Positions 7,282-12,951 of a stretch of DNA of 12,951 nucleotides are shown here, one piece after another. The stretch is from NCBI RefSeq assembly GCF_937890665.1, contig NZ_CALADU010000156.1, positions 1 through 12,951 of the forward strand. The letters run 5' to 3'. The translations under genes and the position numbers were made by a program. Under the pieces are notes generated by a model. The model ran no database searches, was not told the origin of the DNA, and saw only the letters and a program-made list of their open reading frames with translations. The first letter of the stretch is position 1, and the number at the start of each line of letters is the position of its first letter. The DNA is from an uncultured Subdoligranulum sp. Its GTDB lineage: Bacteria; Bacillota_A; Clostridia; Oscillospirales; Ruminococcaceae.

Positions 7282-7315
7282 TAAAAAGCCGGGCGCGGTC
7301 AGGTTTGCGCCCGGC
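7282..7315 (-). terminator. Intrinsic terminator of the 84-residue protein gene
   Basis: GCCGGGCGC (7288-7296) and GCGCCCGGC (7307-7315) form a perfect 9-base GC-rich stem with a 10-base loop. On the minus strand it is followed by TTTTTAG. It lies 26 bases after the stop codon of the small membrane protein gene and separates that gene from the pseudo-LytM pair. Confidence 0.9.
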
Positions 7316-7341
7316 GGCCTATTCATTTGTGCGATGTTGAA

Positions 7342-7596
7342 TCAGAACTGAATTTCGTCCTGCGCAGCGTCGGCATCTTCTGCAGGTGCAGCAGGCTCGT
7401 CCTGAATCTTTTCGTAGACGGGTTCATCCTCATAGGAATCGTCGTCGTCCTCCTCATACTCATCGCTGAAAAGCAGACGCTCGTACTCGTCCAGCTCCTT
7501 TTCGCGGCGATAGAGATAGAGTGCCGCTGCCGTCAAAGCACCGGCCGCAGCAAAGAAAAACGCCAGCACGGCGCCGAAAGTAGACTTTTTCATCAT
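7342..7596 (-). CDS. Small single-pass membrane protein with acidic C-terminal tail, unknown function
   Basis: I do not recognise this 84-residue protein. It starts MMKKSTFG and has one alanine/phenylalanine-rich membrane segment (about 7-27). A short charged juxtamembrane stretch (YRREKELDEYERLL) follows, then a very acidic tail (EEDDDDSYEDEP and beyond, to EIQF). AGGAG lies 8 bases before the first ATG (7596); the second ATG three bases on is a possible alternative. It forms its own transcription unit: a clear sigma-A promoter (7697-7725), a hairpin-rich leader of about 94 bases, and a terminator right behind the stop. That framing, plus the good ribosome site, supports a real gene. Orientation in the membrane is uncertain because positive residues flank both sides. 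The acidic tail echoes the tail of the 755-residue protein nearby, but no homology is visible. Confidence 0.8.
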   Translation of the reverse strand: MMKKSTFGAVLAFFFAAAGALTAAALYLYRREKELDEYERLLFSDEYEEDDDDSYEDEPVYEKIQDEPAAPAEDADAAQDEIQF

Positions 7597-7659
7597 GGGG
7601 CATTCTCCTTTCCTGGGATCGAGACCGCGTCCCGGCGGCCTTACGATTGTGAACGTCCC

Positions 7660-7687
7660 GCTGTACAGGTCATGCGACCTGCACCGG
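7660..7687 (-). other. 5' stem-loop at the start of the small membrane protein transcript
   Basis: On the minus strand TGCAGGTC and GACCTGTA pair (one G-U) around a GCAT loop (7664-7683). CCCG and CGGG flank them and extend the stem past a small internal loop. The structure begins only a few bases after the predicted transcription start (near 7690). It could stabilise the 5' end or be a protein-binding palindrome. Its function is not shown by the sequence. Confidence 0.5.
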
Positions 7688-7696
7688 GTCCTTTTT

Positions 7697-7725
7697 ATTA
7701 TACCCGACCTTGCGCCGGAATACAA
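7697..7725 (-). promoter_or_regulatory. Sigma-A promoter of the small membrane protein gene
   Basis: TTGTAT (7720-7725) and a perfect TATAAT (7697-7702) are separated by 17 bases on the minus strand. It lies between mutY and the 84-residue gene and gives a leader of about 94 bases. This is one of the two best -10 matches in the window, which suggests vegetative expression. Confidence 0.8.
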
Positions 7726-7759
7726 CACTGCATATGTAAAAATTTGACACAACCGGCCT

Positions 7760-8788
7760 TCATTTTCGCAGGTAGGCGGCATACGCATTGGGCACCGCAT
7801 AGAGGTTTTCCAGTTCTTCCGGTGCTGCCCAGACCCACCCTTCCGGCAAAGAACAGGCTTCGGCTATACCGCGCCAGCCGCTCAACTGCCAGATCTTGTG
7901 GGTAAAAACATGCCGGGCGGGCGGCAATGCCTGCTCCCACTGGACCTGTACGCCGATTTTCTCCAGTGCCGCCGACAGCTCCTGTTTGGACAGTTCCCGT
8001 TCCCATGCCGCGGGCTGCCACAGTCCCGCCAGCAATCCCTTATTGGGGCGGCGCTGCAGCAGAATGCCCGCCGGGCTTTGTACCAGAGCCACCGTCACAG
8101 GAACCGGCATTTTGGCTTTGGGGGCCGGTTTGACCGGCAGCGACGCCTGCCGCCCTGCCGCATATCCCTGACACAGACCGGACAGCGGACACCCTTCACA
8201 GTGAGGGGTTCCCGGCACGCAGATCAACGCCCCCAGTTCCATCAGGGCTTCATTGTACGGGCCGGGGGTTGCTTTGGGCATCTGATCCAATACCCGCTGG
8301 GTAAACAGTCGTTTGGTGGCCGGCTGCATCACATCAGCATCATCATTGTACAGACGAGCAAAGACGCGCAGCACGTTCCCATCCACCGCCGGAGCTGGAA
8401 TGCCAAAAGCAATGCTGGCAATGGCCCCCGCTGTATAGTCCCCAATCCCTGGCAAGGCGCGCAGTGCGTCATAGTCGGCAGGCAGGTCACCGCCATATTG
8501 TTCGCAGACGATTCGCGCGGCTTTTTGCATGTTGTTAACGCGGTTGTAATACCCCAGACCCTGCCACAGTTTGCGCAGGGCGTCCGGTTCGCAGGCCGCC
8601 AAGGCGGCGGGGTCAGGCAGTGCTTCGATGAAGCGATTGTAATAGGGAATCGCCGCTGCCACACGGGTCTGTTGGAGCATGATCTCACTGACCCAGATAT
8701 GATAGGCAGAAGGCTCCTGCCGAAAAGGCAGGAGCCTCTTGTTTGCCTGAAACCATTGCAACAGCGGCGGCGCAATGGGCCGCAGCAT
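7760..8788 (-). CDS. mutY: A/G-specific adenine DNA glycosylase MutY
   Basis: MutY removes adenine mispaired with 8-oxoguanine or guanine, the second line of the GO base-excision repair system. The 342-residue protein has the full family plan. The catalytic glutamate E35 sits in WVSEIMLQQTRV, the helix-hairpin-helix is LPGIGDYTAGAIASIAF (112-128), and the conserved aspartate D136 is in VDGNVLRV. The iron-sulfur loop has C190, C197, C200 and C206 with 6-2-5 spacing. A C-terminal Nudix-like domain recognises 8-oxoguanine (LLQRRPNKGLLAGLWQ about 243-258, and the FTH motif). Its ATG shares one base with the asnS stop codon (TAATG), and its GGAGG site (8795-8799, 6-base spacing) lies inside asnS, so the two are translationally coupled. 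Length is normal and nothing looks broken. Confidence 0.97.
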   Translation of the reverse strand: MLRPIAPPLLQWFQANKRLLPFRQEPSAYHIWVSEIMLQQTRVAAAIPYYNRFIEALPDPAALAACEPDALRKLWQGLGYYNRVNNMQKAARIVCEQYGGDLPADYDALRALPGIGDYTAGAIASIAFGIPAPAVDGNVLRVFARLYNDDADVMQPATKRLFTQRVLDQMPKATPGPYNEALMELGALICVPGTPHCEGCPLSGLCQGYAAGRQASLPVKPAPKAKMPVPVTVALVQSPAGILLQRRPNKGLLAGLWQPAAWERELSKQELSAALEKIGVQVQWEQALPPARHVFTHKIWQLSGWRGIAEACSLPEGWVWAAPEELENLYAVPNAYAAYLRK

Positions 8789-10173
8789 TAGAAACCTCCG
8801 CAGGTGCGCGGGAAGGGAATGACATCCCGGATGTTGGGAATACCGGTGACATACATCAGCAGGCGCTCAAACCCGAGGCCGTAGCCTGCATGCTTGACGC
8901 TGCCGAAGCGGCGCAGATCAAGATACCAGTCGTAATCCTCCTGACGCAGTCCCAGCTCATCCAAACGGGCCAAGAGCACGTCCAGACGCTCCTCACGCTG
9001 GGAGCCGCCGATCAGCTCGCCAATGCCGGGAACCAGCATATCCGCCGCAGCGACGGTCTTTCCGTCCTCGTTCTGGCGCATATAGAAAGCCTTGATTTCC
9101 TTGGGATAATCGGTGACAAAGACCGGCTTTTTGAAAATCTGCTCGGTAAGGTACCGTTCATGCTCGGTCTGCAAATCCATGCCCCAAGACACTTTGTACT
9201 GGAAGTTGGCATCGTTCTGCTTGAGCAGTTCAATGGCGTCGGTGTAGCTGACCCGGGCAAATTCCGAACTAGCCACCAGCTCCAGCCGCTCCAACAGTCC
9301 CTTATCAAAGAACTGGTTGAAGAAAGCCAGCTCGTCGGGGCAGTTGTCCAACAGATAACGGATGACATACTTGGTCATCGCCTCGGCGGTGTCCATGTAG
9401 GTATTGAGGTCGGCAAACGCCATCTCGGGCTCGATCATCCAGAATTCGGCCGCATGGCGGGTGTCGTAGCTCTTCTCCGCCCGGAAGGTGGGCCCGAAGG
9501 TATAGACATTGCCCAACGCCATGGCCATGGCCTCGGCTTCCAACTGGCCGGAAACCGTCAGGTTCACCGGGCGCTTGAAGAAGTCCTTGGTGTAGTCCAC
9601 AGCGCCATCCTCGGTGCGGGGAATATCGTTGAGGTCCATGGTGGTAACTTGGAACATCTCACCGGCGCCTTCGCAGTCAGAACCGGTGAAGATCGGGGTG
9701 TGTACATAGGTAAAGCCCCGCTCATGGAAGAACTGGTGAATGGCAAACGCTGCCTGACCACGGACCCGGAAAGCCGCGTTGAAGGTGTTGGTGCGGGGGC
9801 GCAGGTGGGTCATAGTCCGCAGATAGTCCATGCCCATCTTCTTTTTCTGCAGCGGATACTCAGGGCCGCAGGAGCCCAGCACCGTAATGGCATCGGCGTT
9901 GATCTCAAAAGGCTGTTTGGCGCCCGGGGTCAGCACCAGCGTGCCAGTGACTTCAAAGCTGGTATACAGACCGCATTTGGCAATTTCGGCATAGTTGGCC
10001 AATTTGTCTGCCTCAAACACGATCTGAACGGGCTTATAGCAGCTGCCGTCGGACAGCGAAATAAAGCCGATATTTTTAGAATCGCGCACCGTTTTAGCCC
10101 AACCGCAGACAGTGACTTTCGTTCCATCGGCGGGGGTGGCCTTGTACAGCGATACGAGTTCGGTTCTCTGCAT
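8788..10173 (-). CDS. asnS: Asparaginyl-tRNA synthetase
   Basis: AsnRS charges tRNA-Asn with asparagine in the cytoplasm. The 461-residue class II enzyme has an N-terminal OB-fold anticodon-binding domain (about 10-100, [25 protein letters not shown] region). Its catalytic domain carries the motif 1 area ([18 protein letters not shown], 157-174), motif 2 ([21 protein letters not shown] region, 230-250) and motif 3 ([10 protein letters not shown], from about 430). The C terminus [10 protein letters not shown] is typical of AsnRS rather than AspRS. The ATG at 10173 follows GAGGAG by 10 bases; the frame extends upstream only to a TTG without a site. The leader is about 35 bases, too short for a T-box, so Asn-tRNA-sensing control of that type is absent. 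mutY overlaps its stop by one base. Confidence 0.98.
   Translation of the reverse strand: MQRTELVSLYKATPADGTKVTVCGWAKTVRDSKNIGFISLSDGSCYKPVQIVFEADKLANYAEIAKCGLYTSFEVTGTLVLTPGAKQPFEINADAITVLGSCGPEYPLQKKKMGMDYLRTMTHLRPRTNTFNAAFRVRGQAAFAIHQFFHERGFTYVHTPIFTGSDCEGAGEMFQVTTMDLNDIPRTEDGAVDYTKDFFKRPVNLTVSGQLEAEAMAMALGNVYTFGPTFRAEKSYDTRHAAEFWMIEPEMAFADLNTYMDTAEAMTKYVIRYLLDNCPDELAFFNQFFDKGLLERLELVASSEFARVSYTDAIELLKQNDANFQYKVSWGMDLQTEHERYLTEQIFKKPVFVTDYPKEIKAFYMRQNEDGKTVAAADMLVPGIGELIGGSQREERLDVLLARLDELGLRQEDYDWYLDLRRFGSVKHAGYGLGFERLLMYVTGIPNIRDVIPFPRTCGGF
8795..8799 (-). promoter_or_regulatory. mutY ribosome binding site inside asnS
   Basis: GGAGG on the minus strand, 6 bases before the mutY ATG (8788) and within the last codons of asnS. 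It fixes the mutY start and shows that mutY is translated from the asnS message. Confidence 0.8.
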
Positions 10174-10195
10174 GGGTGGTCCACTCCTCTTATTA

Positions 10196-10214
10196 AAAAA
10201 CAATGATTGTTTTT
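10196..10214 (-). promoter_or_regulatory. AT-rich perfect palindrome at the asnS transcription start
   Basis: AAAAACAAT (10196-10204) and ATTGTTTTT (10206-10214) are perfect 9-base arms around one central base. The palindrome abuts the -10 element (10215-10220) and covers the predicted start site. The position is typical of a repressor operator. The stem has little GC, so it would be at best a weak terminator for spoIIP read-through. Confidence 0.5.
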
Positions 10215-10243
10215 ATTATAGCGGGTCGGGACCAAATTGTACA
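10215..10243 (-). promoter_or_regulatory. Sigma-A promoter of asnS-mutY
   Basis: TGTACA (10238-10243; 4 of 6 to TTGACA) and a perfect TATAAT (10215-10220) have a 17-base spacer on the minus strand. The start site would be near 10208, giving a short leader of about 35 bases. Confidence 0.75.
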
Positions 10244-10269
10244 GTGTTTTTTTATTTACAAAGTCCTTC

Positions 10270-11412
10270 TTATGCCACATGACCGCCCAGAAGCACCGCG
10301 AGTGCCTCGGCAGCATACTGCCCCGCGCGCACCGCTTCGCTCACCGTATTGGCATGGCCACCGATCTCAATAAGCAGACTGCCGGTAGTCAAATCCTGAT
10401 TGTAATACCGGTAGGCACACATCACCGGTCGGGTAAGGCCGGGGGTGCGGCTTTCCATGACCTGCTCCCACGCAGCGGCAAACCGAAGATTTAACCGCCA
10501 GTTGGGCAGCGAAATACTGGAACCATTATCACACCCTGCAATGATCATAACCTGCGCGGTATCCTCTCCATCAACAGTACACAAAGGCTTCACACGGGTT
10601 CCGTCCGCATCTTCAATGGCATCCCGATGCACATCCAGCACAACTTTGATGGAGGGATACTGTTCCAGATACGCCTGTGTGGTGGCATAACTGCGATCGT
10701 AACTTTCGGTATAACTGGGCGAGTCGTGCAATGTTGTGTCGTGCAGCGTGTTGATGCCTGCCGCGTTGAGGACCTCGGCCATCTTTTCTCCTACCTCGCA
10801 CATGTTGAGGTCGGTGTTCTGGGTCCGGGCGGTAAAATCGGGGTCGTAGATAAGATCCGGCCAAGTTTGATAGGTTTCGGTGGCATGGGTGTGCAAAATC
10901 AGCACCTGCGGTTCGTCGCTGTTAACTTCTACCGTAAAGGGCAGCGACGGCGTGGTGACCGCCGCCCGCAGCTCGGCATCACTGTATTCGGTCAGGTTGT
11001 GGATGCTGCCTGCATCCAGTGCAATATATCCCGTTCCGCTCCCTTGCCCGAACTGTTCTGCCCGAATTGGGCCGGGATTTTCAAGATCCGGCGCAGCACT
11101 GGGCAGCGGCGCAGCCGTGGGTTGTGGCTGCGGGCTTTCGGTAGGTGCTGTGGACTGCGGTTCCGGCACCGCAGTAGCCACAGGTGCCGGTGTGGACGCT
11201 GCTGCCGCCGTCTGGGTACTGGGTTGTGGTTTTTCCACCGGCACAGGCCACGACAGTGATACCGCCGCTGCCGGGTCTTGACACAGTATCGCTCCCCGCA
11301 CCAACCAGTCCCGCGCAGGCAGGCAGGATGCAGCCGCCAAAGTCAGCACCGTGCCGCCCACCAGCAGGGCCATCCCCAGCAATGCAGCCAGACAACGGCG
11401 CAGCAGGGCCAT
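10270..11412 (-). CDS. spoIIP: Stage II sporulation protein P (engulfment peptidoglycan hydrolase)
   Basis: SpoIIP is a mother-cell amidase/endopeptidase that, with SpoIID and SpoIIM, strips peptidoglycan at the septum and drives engulfment. The 380-residue protein has an N-terminal membrane anchor (about 8-30) and a Pro/Thr/Ala-rich linker (about 53-110). The SpoIIP catalytic domain (about 165-375) carries ILHTHATETY (172-181), HDSPSYTESYDRSY (229-242), the catalytic-site motif LDVHRDAI (259-266) and IEIGGHANT (348-356). The ATG at 11412 is chosen because GGAGGTGG lies 5 bases upstream; a start 15 bases earlier would bury that site inside the gene. The gene is divergent from rpsT, as gpr is in Bacillus subtilis, but no gpr is present here. 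A sigma-E-like -10 lies upstream. No hairpin terminator is evident before the asnS promoter. Confidence 0.96.
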   Translation of the reverse strand: MALLRRCLAALLGMALLVGGTVLTLAAASCLPARDWLVRGAILCQDPAAAVSLSWPVPVEKPQPSTQTAAAASTPAPVATAVPEPQSTAPTESPQPQPTAAPLPSAAPDLENPGPIRAEQFGQGSGTGYIALDAGSIHNLTEYSDAELRAAVTTPSLPFTVEVNSDEPQVLILHTHATETYQTWPDLIYDPDFTARTQNTDLNMCEVGEKMAEVLNAAGINTLHDTTLHDSPSYTESYDRSYATTQAYLEQYPSIKVVLDVHRDAIEDADGTRVKPLCTVDGEDTAQVMIIAGCDNGSSISLPNWRLNLRFAAAWEQVMESRTPGLTRPVMCAYRYYNQDLTTGSLLIEIGGHANTVSEAVRAGQYAAEALAVLLGGHVA

Positions 11413-11417
11413 AGTCG

Positions 11418-11425
11418 CCACCTCC
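11418..11425 (-). promoter_or_regulatory. Ribosome binding site that decides the spoIIP start
   Basis: GGAGGTGG on the minus strand lies 5 bases before the ATG at 11412. It overlaps an in-frame ATG at 11427 that has only a weak site, so translation most likely begins at MALLRRCL. Confidence 0.8.
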
Positions 11426-11435
11426 ATTCCCTGCC

Positions 11436-11464
11436 AATGTATGTACTTTTTGTACCTTTCATGA
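11436..11464 (-). promoter_or_regulatory. Candidate sigma-E-type promoter of spoIIP
   Basis: On the minus strand CATACATT (11436-11443) fully matches the sigma-E -10 consensus CATACAnT. A TCATGA segment containing ATG lies 16 bases upstream, where ATA would be expected. The start site would be near 11429, 17 bases before the gene. spoIIP is sigma-E dependent in Bacillus subtilis. The weak -35 keeps this tentative. Confidence 0.5.
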
Positions 11465-11484
11465 ATATTTTTTTGAAAAAAGAC

Positions 11485-11513
11485 TTGCAAGGGCCGAAAA
11501 AATGTGGTAGGAT
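11485..11513 (+). promoter_or_regulatory. Sigma-A promoter of rpsT
   Basis: TTGCAA (11485-11490), a 17-base spacer and TAGGAT (11508-11513), with TGG directly before the -10 as an extended element. Start near 11520, leader about 30 bases. It points away from the spoIIP promoter within the same 139-base gap. Confidence 0.75.
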
Positions 11514-11551
11514 AACTTGTACTGTTATGGGGAACCAAGGAGGTGGAACGA

Positions 11552-11818
11552 ATGCCTAATATCAAATCTCAGAAGGACCGCGTTGTTCAGGCCAAAAAAG
11601 AGGCTATGCACAACAAGGCCATCAAGTCCAACCTGAAAACAGTGATCAAAAAGGCAGACGCTGCCATCGACAGCAATGCTGCTGACAAGGACGCCGTCAT
11701 GAAAGCCGCCGTCTCTGCCATCGACTCTGCTAAGAGCAAGGGTGTCATCCATAAGAACACCGCTGCCCGCAAAGTCAGCCGCATGGCTAAGCGCGCCAAC
11801 AAGGCTGCTGCTCAGTAA
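11552..11818 (+). CDS. rpsT: 30S ribosomal protein S20
   Basis: S20 is a primary 16S rRNA-binding protein of the small subunit. The 88-residue protein is basic and alanine/lysine-rich, with the family start MPNIKSQKDR, the central HNKAIKSNLKTVIKKA and the C-terminal GVIHKNTAARKVSRMAKR. Length is normal. AAGGAGGT (11537-11544) lies 7 bases before the ATG at 11552; an in-frame GTG nine bases earlier overlaps that site and is rejected. It is the only plus-strand gene seen: monocistronic, divergent from spoIIP and convergent with spoVAE, with its own promoter and terminator. Confidence 0.98.
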   Translation: MPNIKSQKDRVVQAKKEAMHNKAIKSNLKTVIKKADAAIDSNAADKDAVMKAAVSAIDSAKSKGVIHKNTAARKVSRMAKRANKAAAQ

Positions 11819-11832
11819 TTGATCGCATGAAC

Positions 11833-11870
11833 AATGCCCGCCGGGATTTCCCGACGGGCATTTTCATTTG
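11833..11870 (+). terminator. Intrinsic terminator of rpsT, possibly bidirectional
   Basis: AATGCCCG (11833-11840) pairs with CGGGCATT (11855-11862). After a C-A mismatch, CGGG and CCCG extend the stem to a short ATTT loop. TTTTCATTT follows on the plus strand. It starts 15 bases after the rpsT stop. From the other side the stem lies just past the spoVAE stop, but the T-run there is poor, so it could serve that operon only weakly. Confidence 0.88.
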
Positions 11871-11871
11871 G

Positions 11872-12228
11872 TTAGTTTTGATCCTTACTCTTGCCCAGCA
11901 GTGCAGCCAACAGGGCAAACAGCAAGCTGGCCGCAATGCCGCCTGCTGCCGCCGTCAGCCCGCCAGTAAAAATGCCGGGCAGCCCGCAGGCATCCACCGC
12001 CTGCTGTACCCCTTGCGCCAACAGATGCCCAAACCCCAGCAGCGGCACACTGGCACCGGCGCCGGCCAGATCGACCAGTGGTTGATAAAGCCCCACGGCA
12101 CTAAGGATCACCCCGCTTACCACATAACCGGTCAAAATGCGAGCAGGCGTCAGGCTGGTATAGTCGATAAGCAACTGCCCCACCACACAGATGGCACCGC
12201 CAATCACAAAGGCCCACAGATAGTTCAT
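11872..12228 (-). CDS. spoVAE: Stage V sporulation protein AE (SpoVAE/SpoVAEb)
   Basis: SpoVAE is an integral membrane part of the SpoVA system that moves calcium-dipicolinate into the developing spore and out at germination. The 118-residue protein has the family pattern MNYLWAFVIGGAICVVGQLL, LTPARILTGYVVSGVIL (26-42), GAGASVPLLGFGHLLAQGV (56-74) and GLPGIFTGGLTAAAGGI (82-98). Three or four membrane segments are visible (about 5-22, 30-50, perhaps 55-70, and 88-112). The ATG at 12228 follows GGGAGGG by about 6 bases and overlaps the spoVAD stop as ATGA, so the two are coupled. It is the last gene of the visible spoVA operon and converges on rpsT. Confidence 0.96.
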   Translation of the reverse strand: MNYLWAFVIGGAICVVGQLLIDYTSLTPARILTGYVVSGVILSAVGLYQPLVDLAGAGASVPLLGFGHLLAQGVQQAVDACGLPGIFTGGLTAAAGGIAASLLFALLAALLGKSKDQN

Positions 12229-12951
12229 ACCATTCCCTCCCCTGCCAGTTCTACACAATGTGCAATGCCGGGGATGCTTTCCCCCTGCAAAAACGTAGTC
12301 TGGCTCATCAAGGCACCGGTAGCCATGAACAACACCCGATGATAGCTTCCGTCCCGGAGTTTGGGCAGAATGTGGGTACACAATACCGCCGCACTGCACC
12401 CCGGGCCGCTGCCCCCCGCCTGTACCTTCTGGTTGGCCACATCGTAAAGCAGGCACCCGCAGTCCTGATGGTTGGGCAGCGGGATTCCCTCCCGGGCCAT
12501 CTGTTCTTCCAGCAGCGCACTGCCCACCTCCCCCAGATCCCCGGTGAAGATTGCGTCAAAATCCTCGGGCGAGGAACCTGTGGCCGCAAAAAAACGGAGC
12601 AGCGTGGAAGCCGCGGCCGGCATCATGGCGGCACCCATGTTGTTGATGTCGCGCACCGCATAATCTTGCACCCGCCCCAAGGTTACCGACAGCACCGGGA
12701 CCCCTGTCTGTCCTGCCGGGCGCAGCAAGCAGGCCCCTGCCGCCGTGGCTGTCCACTGGGCAGTGGGTGTGCGCTTGGCACCATAGTCCAACGGCGTGCG
12801 GAACTGGCGCTCTGCTGCACAAAAGTGGCTGCTGGTCATAGCCAGTACTTGCCGCATCGTTCCGCCTGCTATCAGACAAGAACCCAGACAAAGCGTTTCG
12901 GCCATGGTGGAACAGGCACCGTACACCCCGGCAAAGGGAATTTCCAGCGCC
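12225..12951 (-). CDS. spoVAD: Stage V sporulation protein AD (SpoVAD), C-terminal part (runs off the right edge)
   Basis: SpoVAD is the soluble, thiolase-fold, dipicolinate-binding member of the SpoVA complex at the spore inner membrane. The 241 visible residues begin ALEIPFAGVYGACSTMAETL and include MTSSHFCAAERQFRTPLDYG, TPTAQWTATAAGACLL, INNMGAAMMPAAAST, DAIFTGDLGEVGS, HQDCGCLLYD and GGSGPGCSAAVL, all typical of the family. About 95 N-terminal residues, judged from a usual length near 338, lie beyond base 12951. Its TGA overlaps the spoVAE ATG. spoVAC is expected further upstream but is not in view. Confidence 0.96.
   Translation of the reverse strand, partial: ALEIPFAGVYGACSTMAETLCLGSCLIAGGTMRQVLAMTSSHFCAAERQFRTPLDYGAKRTPTAQWTATAAGACLLRPAGQTGVPVLSVTLGRVQDYAVRDINNMGAAMMPAAASTLLRFFAATGSSPEDFDAIFTGDLGEVGSALLEEQMAREGIPLPNHQDCGCLLYDVANQKVQAGGSGPGCSAAVLCTHILPKLRDGSYHRVLFMATGALMSQTTFLQGESIPGIAHCVELAGEGMV

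Noticed and set aside
7898..8791. Plus-strand open frame opposite mutY
   Set aside because: The minus strand encodes a complete MutY with its iron-sulfur cysteines. The antisense frame shows no recognisable protein.
8743..10206. Plus-strand open frame of 487 codons opposite asnS
   Set aside because: asnS on the minus strand has all class II motifs. The opposite frame is an antisense shadow with no family features.

Overview
The window (12,951 bases, GC-rich by eye) looks like the chromosome of a spore-forming member of the Clostridia. The best guess is Oscillospiraceae/Ruminococcaceae of the Subdoligranulum-Gemmiger-Faecalibacterium kind, based on the FtsZ, DpaA/DpaB and SpoVAD/SpoVAE protein character, strong AGGAGG-type ribosome binding sites and the GC level. 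The genus is an inference. I see no mobile elements, CRISPR arrays, tRNAs or rRNAs. Nearly everything is on the minus strand; only rpsT is on the plus strand. No gene-free gap exceeds 300 bases; the largest is 429-673, upstream of ftsZ.

Right end: a spoVA operon tail (spoVAD, cut by the window edge, then spoVAE) converges on rpsT, which has its own promoter and terminator. spoIIP is divergent from rpsT, with a sporulation-type -10 element. Next comes asnS, with a housekeeping promoter and a palindrome at its start point, coupled by a TAATG overlap to mutY. An 84-residue single-membrane-segment protein follows as its own unit, with promoter, 5' hairpin and terminator.

Middle: two tandem membrane proteins of unknown function (410 and 755 residues) share one ectodomain plan of beta-rich regions and a C-terminal LytM/M23 fold. 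All metal and catalytic residues of that fold appear lost in both. The longer paralog adds an acidic, low-complexity N-terminal tail of about 300 residues. A strong terminator ends this pair. It is the least explained part of the window and the best candidate for something undescribed. A scaffolding role like that of SpoIIQ is possible but unproven.

Left end: dpaA-dpaB (dipicolinate synthase) have a sporulation-like promoter and overlap by 4 bases. They are followed by a MurA homologue and then by ftsZ, which has its own sigma-A promoter and a hairpin-rich leader and runs off the left edge.

Taken together, the window mixes housekeeping genes (asnS, mutY, rpsT, ftsZ) with sporulation genes for engulfment (spoIIP), spore-core dipicolinate synthesis (dpaAB) and dipicolinate/calcium transport (spoVAD, spoVAE). 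The MurA homologue and the pseudo-LytM pair sit among them and may also serve the spore envelope, but that is inference from position.
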